A stretch of 10,146 nucleotides of DNA from CAJBLF01 sp964463255 (GCA_964463255.1 CAYXBC010000039.1:1-10146); one strand, 5' to 3'; counted from the stretch's first letter, positions 1 through 6,428 are shown. The notes: generated by a model not told the origin, from the letters alone. Numbers and translations are program-made.

Positions 1-3
1 ATA

Positions 4-28
4 TTTTTTTGGTTGCGGGAGATGGAGT
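4..28. repeat. 25-bp direct repeat, copy 1 (tRNA-fMet 3' end)
   Basis: A run of seven T followed by 18 bases is identical to positions 107-131, 103 bp away. The repeated segment is the 3' acceptor, CCA and half of the T-arm of the minus-strand tRNA-fMet. It shows that the sequence at 10-91 arose by duplication of the tRNA 3' part, or is a tRNA-3'-end attachment-site-like repeat. Confidence 0.85.
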
Positions 29-91
29 GAACCCCGCAGAATTGCGGGGCGGGCCACCTCTATCTTCGGATGGGTATCCAAAAGTGCCCAA
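10..91 (-). pseudogene. Degenerate tRNA-fMet 3' copy with a hairpin insertion
   Basis: Read on the minus strand, this stretch can be aligned to the tRNA-fMet at 113-187. It has the TTGGGC start of the anticodon arm, CCGAAGATA, GGTGG, TTC-ACT, CCATC and TCCCGCA-ACCA in the same order. The anticodon loop has been replaced by a longer unrelated loop with no CAT. Two extra bases precede GGTGG, and about 22 bases rich in G and C are inserted between the two halves of the T-arm. The 5' acceptor and D-arm are missing. It cannot fold into a working tRNA, so I call it a pseudogene or remnant. It lies directly downstream of the intact tRNA in the direction of transcription. It could be co-transcribed and serve another structural role, but nothing in the sequence proves that. 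Confidence 0.6.
32..49. repeat. GC-rich perfect inverted repeat (7-bp stem, 4-nt loop)
   Basis: CCCCGCA and TGCGGGG flank the loop GAAT. The hairpin sits inside the T-arm of the tRNA remnant and stands out against the AT-rich surroundings. Neither strand has a T-run after it, so it is not a standard intrinsic terminator. Confidence 0.75.
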
Positions 92-106
92 AACATTTTT
101 TAATTC

Positions 107-131
107 TTTTTTTGGTTGCGGGAGATGGAGT
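107..131. repeat. 25-bp direct repeat, copy 2 (within tRNA-fMet)
   Basis: Identical to positions 4-28. This copy is the 3' end of the intact tRNA-fMet gene plus the adjacent T-run. Confidence 0.85.
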
Positions 132-187
132 CGAACCACCTATCTTCGGGTTATGAGCCCAACGAGATACCGTTTCTCTATCCCGCA
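113..187 (-). tRNA. Initiator tRNA-fMet (anticodon CAU)
   Basis: A 75-nt cloverleaf with the CCA end encoded (113-115) and the CAT anticodon at 153-155. The anticodon stem has three consecutive G:C pairs next to the loop (GGG / CCC), and the D-stem has A11:U24. Both are hallmarks of bacterial initiator tRNA, so this is tRNA-fMet rather than elongator Met. Acceptor position 1:72 is a U-A pair, not the C-A mismatch of the E. coli initiator. A weak U-A pair is compatible with formylation, which needs an easily opened 1:72 position. It lies 15 bp downstream of tRNA-Gln on the same strand and is probably transcribed with it. Confidence 0.93.
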
Positions 188-202
188 ATAGCATATATCG
201 TT

Positions 203-273
203 TTGGGGAACTAGGATTCGAACCTAGACTGACGGAGTCAAAGTCCGCTGTCCTACCGTTAGACGATTCCCCA
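203..273 (-). tRNA. tRNA-Gln (anticodon UUG)
   Basis: A 71-nt cloverleaf. The acceptor pairs TGGGGAA with TTCCCCA, the anticodon TTG lies at 239-241 in loop CTTTGAC, the T-arm is CTAGG-TTCGAAT-CCTAG, and the discriminator base is A. CCA is not encoded (the next bases are AAC), unlike the neighbouring tRNA-fMet, so it must be added after transcription. It is the first gene of a two-tRNA minus-strand unit. Confidence 0.93.
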
Positions 274-329
274 GTAAAGGTTTTAACAGTAATAAGACAA
301 AATAATCCCGCGTAAACAGGAGTGTGATG

Positions 330-357
330 TATATATATATTTACTGATACAATTCAA
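330..357 (-). promoter_or_regulatory. Candidate promoter for the tRNA-Gln/tRNA-fMet unit
   Basis: Minus strand: TTGAAT, 16 bp, then TATATA. It would start transcription about 50 nt before tRNA-Gln. A weaker alternative nearer the tRNA is TTTACG, 16 bp, TATTAC at 289-316. The region is AT-rich, so chance matches are possible. Confidence 0.38.
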
Positions 358-378
358 GCGAAAATTGGCAATTATGCA

Positions 379-406
379 TTGAATTAATTCACGAAAACGA
401 TACATA
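379..406 (+). promoter_or_regulatory. Weak candidate promoter for trpS
   Basis: Plus strand: TTGAAT, 16 bp, then TACATA, about 40 nt upstream of the trpS start. The -10 match is poor. It is listed because its spacing matches the better promoters in this window and nothing stronger lies between the divergent tRNAs and trpS. Confidence 0.28.
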
Positions 407-445
407 TAAAAAACAAGCTAATTTTACTTATATATCAATGAAAAT

Positions 446-1423
446 ATGAGGATTTTAACGGGAATTCAAGCCACAGATAGCCAATTTCATATCTGAAATT
501 ATTTTTGAGCAGTAAAACCTATGTTGGACCTTGCCGATAAATTCAAAGATGCTGAAATATTTTTATTTTTGGCAATCATGCATTCATTCAACAATGTACA
601 GAATCCTGAAATCTTAAGAAGAAACGCTATAAACATTCTCAAACTTTATGCAGCATGTGGAGCAGATCTCAAGAGATTTATGATTTATAATCCTGCAGAG
701 ATTCCAGGTCATGCACAACTCAATCGGATTCTCACATGTATCACGAATATGGGGTTTATGGAGAGAATGCATTCATATAAAGAGGCTTTGGACAAAGGTA
801 AAGCCAAAGAGATAAATGTAGGAGTTTTTTGTTATCCTATTTTGATGGCTGCTGACATTTTGTTATACGATACCGATCTAGTGCCTGTAGGCAAAGACCA
901 GAAACAGCATGTAGAATATGCCAGAGATATAGCCATGAAATTCAATAATGCGTTTGGTGAGACATTCAAAATTCCAGAACCATATATCAAACCAGAAGTA
1001 GGACTAATCTTAGGAATAGATGGACGTAAAATGAGCAAATCATATAATAATTATATCTGACTTCTCGATGACGAAAAGACTATTCTCAAGAGAGTAAAAC
1101 AGATCCCTACCAACACCCAGACCGTCGAAGAACCCAAAGATCCTGACCAATGCAACGTATACAATATCTGCAAATTATTTCTCACACCAGAAGAAGATGA
1201 AATATTAAGAAAGAGATATGAAATATGAGGATTGAGCTATAAAGATGCAAAAGAATATCTCTACCAAAAGGTTATAGCATTCGTACAACCTATCCAAGAG
1301 AAATACGCAGAAATATCTGATCAAGAGATCATAGCATTAGTAAAGGAAAACACCAAAAAAGTAAATGAGTTAGCAAAGAAAAAAATAGAAGAAATCTACA
1401 AAAAAGTAGGATTCAGTTTATAA
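446..1423 (+). CDS. trpS: Tryptophanyl-tRNA synthetase (class I), TGA read as Gly
   Basis: Attaches tryptophan to tRNA-Trp in the cytoplasm. Under code 25 it is a complete 325-residue protein, the usual length for bacterial TrpRS. The N-terminus (MRILTGIQATDSQFHIGNYF) matches the family closely. Class I signatures are HIGN at residues 15-18 (HIGH motif) and KMSKS at 195-199. Four in-frame TGA codons (494, 506, 1058, 1226) all fall where glycine fits. The first is the G of the HIGH motif, so the enzyme cannot work unless TGA is glycine. ATG 446 is chosen because it places the family N-terminus correctly; the first ATG of the standard-code frame, at 521, would delete the ATP-binding motif. No Shine-Dalgarno is visible. 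It is followed after 41 bp by a small gene and a shared terminator. It ends in TAA. Confidence 0.96.
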
Positions 1424-1464
1424 TCTTTTATAAATCTCATTATTTAGATACTAATGCAACGTAA

Positions 1465-1650
1465 ATGACAAAAGCAGAACCAATCAATCTAAGTATCATA
1501 GATGATAAAGAAATAAGGAAAAACCAAGAGAAACAAAAAAAAATACAACAAGTGATGGATATCATCCGTGAAAATGGACTTGAAAAGGATAAAGAATTCA
1601 TGGACGAGATAAATATGCTGATGGAAGCATTATTAGATGAAAAGGAATAA
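1465..1650 (+). CDS. Small hypothetical protein (61 aa) downstream of trpS
   Basis: I do not recognise this protein. It is 61 residues, highly charged and free of cysteine. Its N-terminal MTKAEPINLSIIDD is followed by a Lys/Glu/Gln-rich stretch (about residues 15-60) that should be mostly helical, possibly coiled coil. There is no signal peptide or membrane segment. ATG 1465 is the only sensible start because an in-frame TAA lies immediately upstream. It sits 41 bp after trpS on the same strand and ends 20 bp before a terminator, so it is probably co-transcribed with trpS. No TGA codon is used, and the protein contains only one glycine. Its reality rests on position, an ATG start and composition typical of a soluble protein, not on homology. 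Confidence 0.6.
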   Translation: MTKAEPINLSIIDDKEIRKNQEKQKKIQQVMDIIRENGLEKDKEFMDEINMLMEALLDEKE

Positions 1651-1670
1651 GCAGTGATATAGTATCATTT

Positions 1671-1703
1671 AAAAAAAACTGAACCGTCATGATTCAGTTT
1701 TTT
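1671..1703. terminator. Bidirectional intrinsic terminator
   Basis: A8, stem CTGAA / TTCAG (1679-1683 with 1693-1697), a 9-nt loop, then T6. The A-run and T-run extend the stem and give a U-tract on either strand. It lies between the convergent trpS unit and the 1722-2252 gene and would serve both. Confidence 0.8.
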
Positions 1704-1721
1704 AGGTAAGGTATAATATGA

Positions 1722-2252
1722 TTACTTAGCTTTCTTTTGTGATGGCGACTTAGCCGTTGGAGCAACTTCTGGAACAGGAACCACTGGAGCTTGCACTACA
1801 GGAGCCTGTACAGGTGGTTGAGCTTGTTGAGCAGTTGGAGGAGGGATAATTTGTTGTACCTGCTGAGCAGCTTGAGTAGCGACATTAGTAGCAGTATCAA
1901 CAACCTTAGAAGTGACATCAGTCGCTTTAGCTACGACTTTATTTGCCACACCCCGGACCTTACCAATAATATCTTCTGATTTCTTGATAGCTTTAGCATT
2001 AGGGTTTGGTGCTCAGGTTATCGGATCTGATTGTCAAGTAATCAGAGCGACAGATTTTGCTAGCCACTTAAATGCTTTATCCAAAGGACCATCCACAGTT
2101 CCAACATGAAAAGGTTGTGCTGGAGATGTTTGTGGAATAGGAGCAGCTTGGACGGGCACCTGATTATTAGGAACGAAAACTCATGTAGGAATGCCTTGAG
2201 GTATTCACGATATATCTGGAGTTTTGTTCCCTTGATTTGGGTTCATTACCAT
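1722..2252 (-). CDS. Pro/Gln/Ala/Val-rich low-complexity protein (hypothetical)
   Basis: A 176-residue protein of unknown function under code 25, with four in-frame TGA codons (2205, 2181, 2034, 2013). The N-terminal third is Pro/Gln/Asn-rich (MVMNPNQGNKTPDISG, then PQG, PTG and QTSPAQP segments). The middle (about residues 50-75) is a more ordered stretch containing DKAFKWLAKSV. Next comes a heptad-like Val/Ala/Thr helix region (VANKVVAKATDV, then TSKVVDTATN), then Gln-rich QAAQQVQQ and Pro-rich QAPVVQAPVVPVPEV, ending in KSPSQKKAK. There is no signal peptide and no membrane segment. Such composition suits a flexible cytoplasmic or surface-associated scaffold, but that is only inference. The ATG at 2250-2252 has an in-frame TAA just upstream and a strong promoter about 25 bp further up. 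Confidence 0.8.
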
Positions 2253-2277
2253 AGCTTATAAAATAAAAGCATACTGA

Positions 2278-2305
2278 ATTATAGGGTTTTTTTAGGATTT
2301 TGCAA
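2278..2305 (-). promoter_or_regulatory. Sigma70-like promoter for the Pro/Gln-rich protein gene
   Basis: Minus strand: TTGCAA, 16 bp, then a perfect TATAAT (2283-2278). The start site would be near 2271, about 19 nt before the ATG. The -35 hexamer TTGCAA is its own reverse complement. Confidence 0.6.
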
Positions 2306-2319
2306 ATTTTCAAGGCCAT

Positions 2320-2325
2320 TATACT
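2320..2325 (+). promoter_or_regulatory. Possible -10 element for the pseudouridine synthase gene
   Basis: TATACT on the plus strand, 80 nt before the ATG at 2406. The TTGCAA upstream lies at only 14 bp spacing and the 16-bp position (TTTTGC) matches poorly, so the -35 is uncertain. A second candidate, TATACA, lies at 2367-2372. Confidence 0.3.
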
Positions 2326-2405
2326 ACGTAAAGAAGGCAAATACTCTTGTTTTTTTGTGAAAAAATTATACAGTAATGGAGTTTTAGTGGTAAAAAAGTC
2401 AAAAT

Positions 2406-3302
2406 ATGAATATATATGAGTGATGATGAGAAAGGATAGATACACGATTGAGCAGTAAGTATGAATATTCAAGAAGTTTTTTTCATCATATCATCTCAAG
2501 AGGGGGAGTAAAAGTAAATGGCAAAATAATAAAGAAATCATACCAACTCAGAGAAGGTGATCAGATTGAGATAGATGACGTAAAAAGATACCTCTCCCCT
2601 ACTATCCTCGATGAAGCACCTAATATTGATATACCAATCATAGTCGAAAAGGATGATTATCTCATTATAAACAAACCCAAAGGAATACTTTCCCATCCCA
2701 AGACGATACGAGAGATACATGACGCTTCAGTAGTCGGATTTCTCTACCACAGATACAAGGACCTTCCTACAATAGGAAATTTCATAAGGGCAGGACTACT
2801 CCATAGATTAGATAAAAACACCGATGGATTGATGATTATCGCCAAAACAGAAAAATGATTAGAACATTTCAAAAAATTATTCCAGGCGAAGTCAGAAAGC
2901 GGAACAATAGAAGAAAAAGAGAAGACAGAACTCAAAAAATTTTATAGGGCTACAGCATATCTCACACCAGAAGGTAAAAGATTTATAGAGAGTATACCAT
3001 CATTGCCTTATACAATCCAAGAACCGGTCATAGCAAAAATACCACATACCATCAGCAAGATAGGAATTACTAAAATCCTAGAGATACAGGAATCATGAGA
3101 TCTACCAGAAACATGTAAACTAAAAATTGAAATTCTGACAGGAAGAACCCATCAAATAAGATATCATCTCGCTCATCATGGATTACCCATCATAGGCGAC
3201 TATCTCTATGGAAATCGTGATGAAACACAGCCCATGCAATTGACTGCCTATAAACTTATGTTTAGAGACCCGGATAATGAGATGATGAATATCGAGATAT
3301 AA
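2406..3302 (+). CDS. RluA/RluD-family 23S rRNA pseudouridine synthase
   Basis: Converts specific uridines in structured RNA, most likely large-subunit rRNA, to pseudouridine. Under code 25 the protein has 298 residues, close to the family norm. An S4-like RNA-binding domain spans about residues 9-55 (GERIDTRL, FHHIISRGGVKVNGK). The catalytic domain follows, with NKPKG at about 89-93, the hallmark HRLDKNTDG at 133-141 containing catalytic Asp136, and the later GRTHQIRYHLAH, PIIGDYLYG motifs. In-frame TGA codons are 2421, 2424, 2427, 2856 and 3096. The first three are consecutive and give Gly-Gly-Gly before the S4 domain. ATG 2406 is the only ATG between the upstream TAA (2391) and the S4 domain. 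No Shine-Dalgarno is evident. Whether it acts at the RluC or RluD sites cannot be told from sequence alone. Confidence 0.93.
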
Positions 3303-3329
3303 AAAAATCCTTCGGAAATACCGAAGGAT
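3301..3329 (-). terminator. Intrinsic terminator of the GNAT acyltransferase gene
   Basis: A 9-bp stem ATCCTTCGG / CCGAAGGAT with a 5-nt loop is followed on the minus strand by a T7 run. It lies 6 bp past the TAG stop of the minus-strand gene. The A-run overlaps the stop codon of the convergent pseudouridine synthase gene. On the plus strand no T-run follows, so it probably works mainly for the minus strand. Confidence 0.88.
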
Positions 3330-3335
3330 AGCAGT

Positions 3336-4352
3336 CTATAAAAATTTAGCGAATTTCTTATAGAGATATTGTCTGATATACTTTTTTTTGTATTCTTCGA
3401 CGATATCATCCATTTTGATAAGTATTGCAGTCTCTTCTACATCCCCGCAGTGGTGATTGATAGCAGTGCCAAAGACATTCATAGACGGAGACATCTCCGT
3501 ATATTTTTTGAAGAGCGGAGGCATACCTTCCTTAATTTCCCTTAAAGATTTGATGAGAATTTTCTTATCATCCTTTTCGCTTAAACCATTGAAAAGAGAA
3601 TTCAGAAGATGGATTTCATCATTTAATCCATGAGGGACAAGCTCAGATTTAGGAACAATCAGCTTGTGATGATCAGGGAAATGTTTGTCCATGTAATACA
3701 AGATCATATTTCTCGCTTGACGGTTATAGGTCTTGTACATAGTCACTTTCCCAAAGAAATACTGGATGTGATCAAGCTTATAATCAATCACAAGCGTACC
3801 AATACCATCAAAGAGATTATCCAAAGCATACATCGCTTTACGGACCAAGGTACCTTCGGTATGCTCAGCTCGTAACTGATACTTCGGCTGCACAAAAGAA
3901 CGACCTATTTCGAGAGTGAACGGGGCATACAAGGAGATAAAGGCAGGCGAACAATCAAAAAGCTCCATAGTCGGAGAATCGATCATCAAGTTGGAACGGA
4001 TAAAATCAGCCATCTTAGCATATCGATAACCACCGACAATCTCCTTTTCTTCAGGATCCCAGACAATCAACTGTTTGAAACCGTTAGTAGCATAAGGACC
4101 TGGATAATCAGGATGAACAAATTCATCATACTGATCTATATCCACAGCCAATCTGGTTCCACCTCCACCATTTCTGAAAGAGAGCTCCCTAAGTATGCCA
4201 ATCTGCAACATAAGATTGGGACAATCTTTGCCTGAAAAAGTAAAAATTTGATTATGCCCATTCTCCGTTTCCTTGACGAACCTAGCTTTGGAAAGTTCTT
4301 TTTCAAGGATAGTAGAAGGAATCTGATCCAAGATTTTTTGTTGTTTTTTCAT
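3336..4352 (-). CDS. GNAT-fold N-acyltransferase, OlsB/GlsB 'hemolysin' type
   Basis: A complete 338-residue protein resembling the Acetyltransf_5 family (OlsB of ornithine lipid synthesis, GlsB of Bacteroides glycine lipid synthesis), which moves an acyl chain from acyl-ACP onto an amino acid. Family-like segments are ILRELSFRNGGGGTRLAVD (53-71), KQLIVWDPEEKEIVGGYRY (93-111), then FTLEIGRSFVQP, NLFDGIGTLV and YFFGKVTMYKTYN. These closely resemble the long Bacteroidetes version of the family. All of its roughly 21 glycines use GGN codons and no TGA is present, unlike most neighbours. That is consistent with acquisition from a standard-code donor, though high conservation or chance could contribute. 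The O-acyltransferase partner expected for an aminolipid pathway is not in this window. ATG 4352 is the obvious start; the stop is TAG. Confidence 0.85.
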   Translation of the reverse strand: MKKQQKILDQIPSTILEKELSKARFVKETENGHNQIFTFSGKDCPNLMLQIGILRELSFRNGGGGTRLAVDIDQYDEFVHPDYPGPYATNGFKQLIVWDPEEKEIVGGYRYAKMADFIRSNLMIDSPTMELFDCSPAFISLYAPFTLEIGRSFVQPKYQLRAEHTEGTLVRKAMYALDNLFDGIGTLVIDYKLDHIQYFFGKVTMYKTYNRQARNMILYYMDKHFPDHHKLIVPKSELVPHGLNDEIHLLNSLFNGLSEKDDKKILIKSLREIKEGMPPLFKKYTEMSPSMNVFGTAINHHCGDVEETAILIKMDDIVEEYKKKYIRQYLYKKFAKFL

Positions 4353-4390
4353 AATATTTATTTAGTTATTTTTTTGTTTGGTAGATTGAC

Positions 4391-4418
4391 ATTTTACGAA
4401 TAATAAATAGAAAAACAA
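4391..4418 (-). promoter_or_regulatory. Candidate promoter for the GNAT acyltransferase gene
   Basis: Minus strand: TTGTTT, 16 bp, then TAAAAT. It would start transcription near 4384, about 32 nt upstream of the ATG. Matches are moderate in a very AT-rich stretch. Confidence 0.42.
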
Positions 4419-4431
4419 TGAAATGTAGAAA

Positions 4432-4487
4432 AATAAAAAAAAACCGCAATCGTCACTACCAGAATTGATAGAAAAACGATATGCGGT
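4432..4487 (-). terminator. Intrinsic terminator downstream of rpsA
   Basis: On the minus strand ACCGCA-T-ATCGT pairs with ACGAT-TGCGGT (4476-4487 with 4443-4453, one bulged base) across a 22-nt loop and runs into a T-rich tract. It lies 22 bp past the rpsA stop codon. Confidence 0.75.
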
Positions 4488-4509
4488 ATCTGTAATCAGA
4501 AATGAGTAG

Positions 4510-5895
4510 TTATTTCTTTGTAGTTTTTTTCGGTGCTGGTTTCTCCTCTTTTACAGCTTTTTTTGCCGTAGTCTTAGGTTTCTCTATGATTTTATCTTTT
4601 TTATCAGGATTTTTAGCGAGTTTATCAGCAATCCTCTTAGCTTTATCTTCAAGCTTCTCTTCAGATAATTTTTTGACAACTCCAGCCAATCCTTTTCCTT
4701 CAAATTTCTTTTCAGGTTTGGATATCTCTGATGATTCAATATCGGATGGTGCTTCAGGAGATACCTCTTCTTTGACAACTTTCTTGACTGCAGGCTCTGG
4801 AGATTTTTCATCTAATCCTTTCATACTCAATCAAATCTTTCTGTTCTTTGGATCAAGCAAGATAAGCTTAGTTTTAACAATCTGTCCAAGTTTGACGACT
4901 TCATTAGGATTCTGGATAGATTTTTGTGAAAGTTCGCTCAAATGAACCAAGCCATTGATATCCTGGAACACTCTGACAAACACTCCATAAGGAACAAATC
5001 TGATAACTTCTCCTTCGATGATATCACCAATCTTGTAAGTCTTGGGCAACAATGTCCAAGGATCATCCTTGAGTTTCTTGCTAGAAAGAGAAATCTTTCC
5101 ATTTTCCAAACCAATAACCTTGACGCTGATTTGTTCACCGATATGTCAAAGTTTTTCGATATTATTGACATGTCCGTAGGTAATCTCAGAGATATGAACC
5201 AATCATTCGACTGTTCATCAGATAGTCACGAAAAGTCCGTAAGAAGATAGTCCACTGACAACTCCATCGTATATCTTTCCGACCTCAAGATCTTTGAGAA
5301 TGCGTTCTCTCTCTTCTTTAAGTGCCTCTCTTTCAGACAATACTATTCTCTTTTCATCCTCATCAATATTTATGATTCTGACTCTCAATTCTTTTCCGAT
5401 AAGATCCAATAATTTTTCGAAGATAATCTCTTGATCACCATCTTCAACTCTCGGATAATGGATAGGCGCTAACTGAGACAATGGAACGAATCATTTGATT
5501 CCATGCATATCTACAAGAAGTCCTCCAAGATTAGCCTCAGTAGGGATGACAGTAATTACATCATCAGCCTCAAATTTCTTCATGATGGATTTCCGAACAT
5601 CGTATTGGAGTAATTTCGTAATAGAGACGATATAATGTCAATCTTCATGTCTGATATTGGTATTTACGATTTCAAGTTCAATCTCCCTTCCAGGATCCAA
5701 TTCATATCAAGATCTTTCAAGTTCTTTTACCTCCTTGGAAAGAATAACTCAAGTGAAAGCGTTACTATCGCAATCAACCAAAATACCATTTTCGATTCTC
5801 TTGAGGACGACACCTTTGACTTTCTGTCATTCCTTGATGACAGGGACTACTATTTGGCCAGCGTATAATTGCTGTGTTATTGTTGAATTAGCCAT
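4510..5895 (-). CDS. rpsA: Ribosomal protein S1 (bS1), four S1 domains plus basic tail
   Basis: Binds mRNA on the 30S subunit and helps load it for initiation, which is most useful where Shine-Dalgarno sequences are scarce, as here. Code 25 gives 461 residues. S1 (OB-fold) repeats lie at about 20-95, 108-190, 205-275 and 288-362. The best conserved are the third (YGLFVTIGGTVEGLVHISE) and the fourth (YGVFVRV, NGLVHLSELS). Residues 364-461 form a Lys/Pro/Glu-rich tail ending KPAPKKTTKK, probably disordered and RNA-binding. At least ten in-frame TGA codons occur (5827, 5749, 5707, 5638, 5491, 5218, 5215, 5203, 5146, 4831), including both glycines of IGGTVEG. The start is ATG 5895, 52 bp after rpsO. 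A TATAAT overlapping the rpsO stop could give an extra promoter, but its -35 is poor. Confidence 0.93.
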
Positions 5896-5947
5896 TAGAA
5901 TATAAAACGTTAAAAAAATAAAATAAATAATTAAACTGGTAAGCGAA

Positions 5948-6214
5948 TTATACTTTTACATTCACTGATTTTGATATCGTATTGTACGTAGGCAATTTCT
6001 TGGATTTCAAATACTTGAGAAAAGATCTCCTCCTAGCAACCTTCTTGAGCAGTGATCTCTTGGCATCGAAATCTTTTTTGTGAGATGCGAGATGTGACTG
6101 CAATAAGGTAATTTCATCAGTTAAGAGTCAAATCTGTACTTCTACGGATCCGGTATCGGAATCATGGATTTTGAAAGATTCCGGTGTAACGGTTTTTTCG
6201 ATTTTTTTTGGCAT
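5948..6214 (-). CDS. rpsO: Ribosomal protein S15 (uS15)
   Basis: A primary binding protein of the 16S rRNA central domain, needed for 30S platform assembly. At 88 residues it matches the family length (89 in E. coli). Diagnostic motifs are DTGSVEVQIGLLTDEI (about residues 20-35), LQSHLASHKKD and the C-terminal RRRSFLKYLK. One in-frame TGA (6128-6130) falls in VQI-G-LL, where the family has Ala or Gly. ATG 6214 gives the normal N-terminus. Upstream lies tRNA-Arg on the same strand with no terminator between, and rpsA follows 52 bp downstream. I infer a tRNA-Arg/rpsO/rpsA transcription unit. Confidence 0.95.
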
Positions 6215-6310
6215 GATAAAACAATTAAAAAAGATAAAAGATGATACAAAACAAAACCGACAGTTATTAGCCGCATCCGGCAATGCTTTGGGACCCTAAT
6301 ATGTATGTAT
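6215..6310 (-). promoter_or_regulatory. Structured rpsO leader (possible S15 autoregulatory site)
   Basis: These 96 nt lie between tRNA-Arg and the rpsO start. Read on the minus strand they contain GGGTCCC and a GC-rich hairpin GCCG-GATG-CGGC (6269-6280), followed by an AT-rich ribosome-entry region. I found no convincing promoter or terminator here. In other bacteria S15 represses its own mRNA by binding structured leaders, so this is a plausible site, but no specific S15-binding motif is proven. Confidence 0.3.
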
Positions 6311-6383
6311 TACCCCCGACAGGACTCGAACCTGTATTAGTTCCTTAGGAGAGAACTGTTCTATCCCGTTGAACTACGGGAGC
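6311..6383 (-). tRNA. tRNA-Arg (anticodon CCU)
   Basis: A 73-nt cloverleaf: acceptor GCTCCCG / CGGGGGT (with G-U pairs at 1:72 and 3:70), D-arm GTTC/GAAC, anticodon stem GTTCT/GGAAC, loop CTCCTAA with CCT at 6347-6349, T-arm ACAGG-TTCGAGT-CCTGT, discriminator A. CCA is not encoded. It reads AGG codons. It appears to be the first gene of a unit continuing into rpsO and rpsA. Confidence 0.92.
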
Positions 6384-6396
6384 CTGAAAAAGGTGA

Positions 6397-6428
6397 GGAA
6401 TATGTGCCAAAGGCAGAAAAAATATTCC
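6397..6428 (-). repeat. Long hairpin in the 5' leader of tRNA-Arg
   Basis: An outer 7-bp stem GGAATAT / ATATTCC encloses a second stem TGCC / GGCA with an AAA loop (on the plus strand). On the transcript it lies between the predicted start site near 6441 and the tRNA 5' end at 6383. It may be a processing or attenuation structure. There is no strong U-tract after it in the direction of transcription. Confidence 0.5.

Noticed and set aside
10..91. tmRNA or a second functional tRNA at the left edge
   Set aside because: There is no proteolysis-tag reading frame, no complete acceptor pairing and no proper anticodon. It aligns as a broken copy of the adjacent tRNA-fMet.
521..3098. Interrupted genes (trpS and the pseudouridine synthase split by stop codons) as pseudogenes
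   Set aside because: All interruptions are TGA, stay in frame and fall at glycine positions. The same holds in rpsA and rpsO, so this is codon reassignment and not decay.
4502..4945. Plus-strand open frame of 147 codons rich in Phe/Ser
   Set aside because: It is the antisense of the Lys/Glu-rich S1 tail, and its composition is the expected mirror image.
6269..6280. Resemblance of GCCGGATGCGGC to enterobacterial REP elements
   Set aside because: It is a single 12-base match in a leader, with no second arm or partner repeat in the window. Coincidence or leader structure is simpler.
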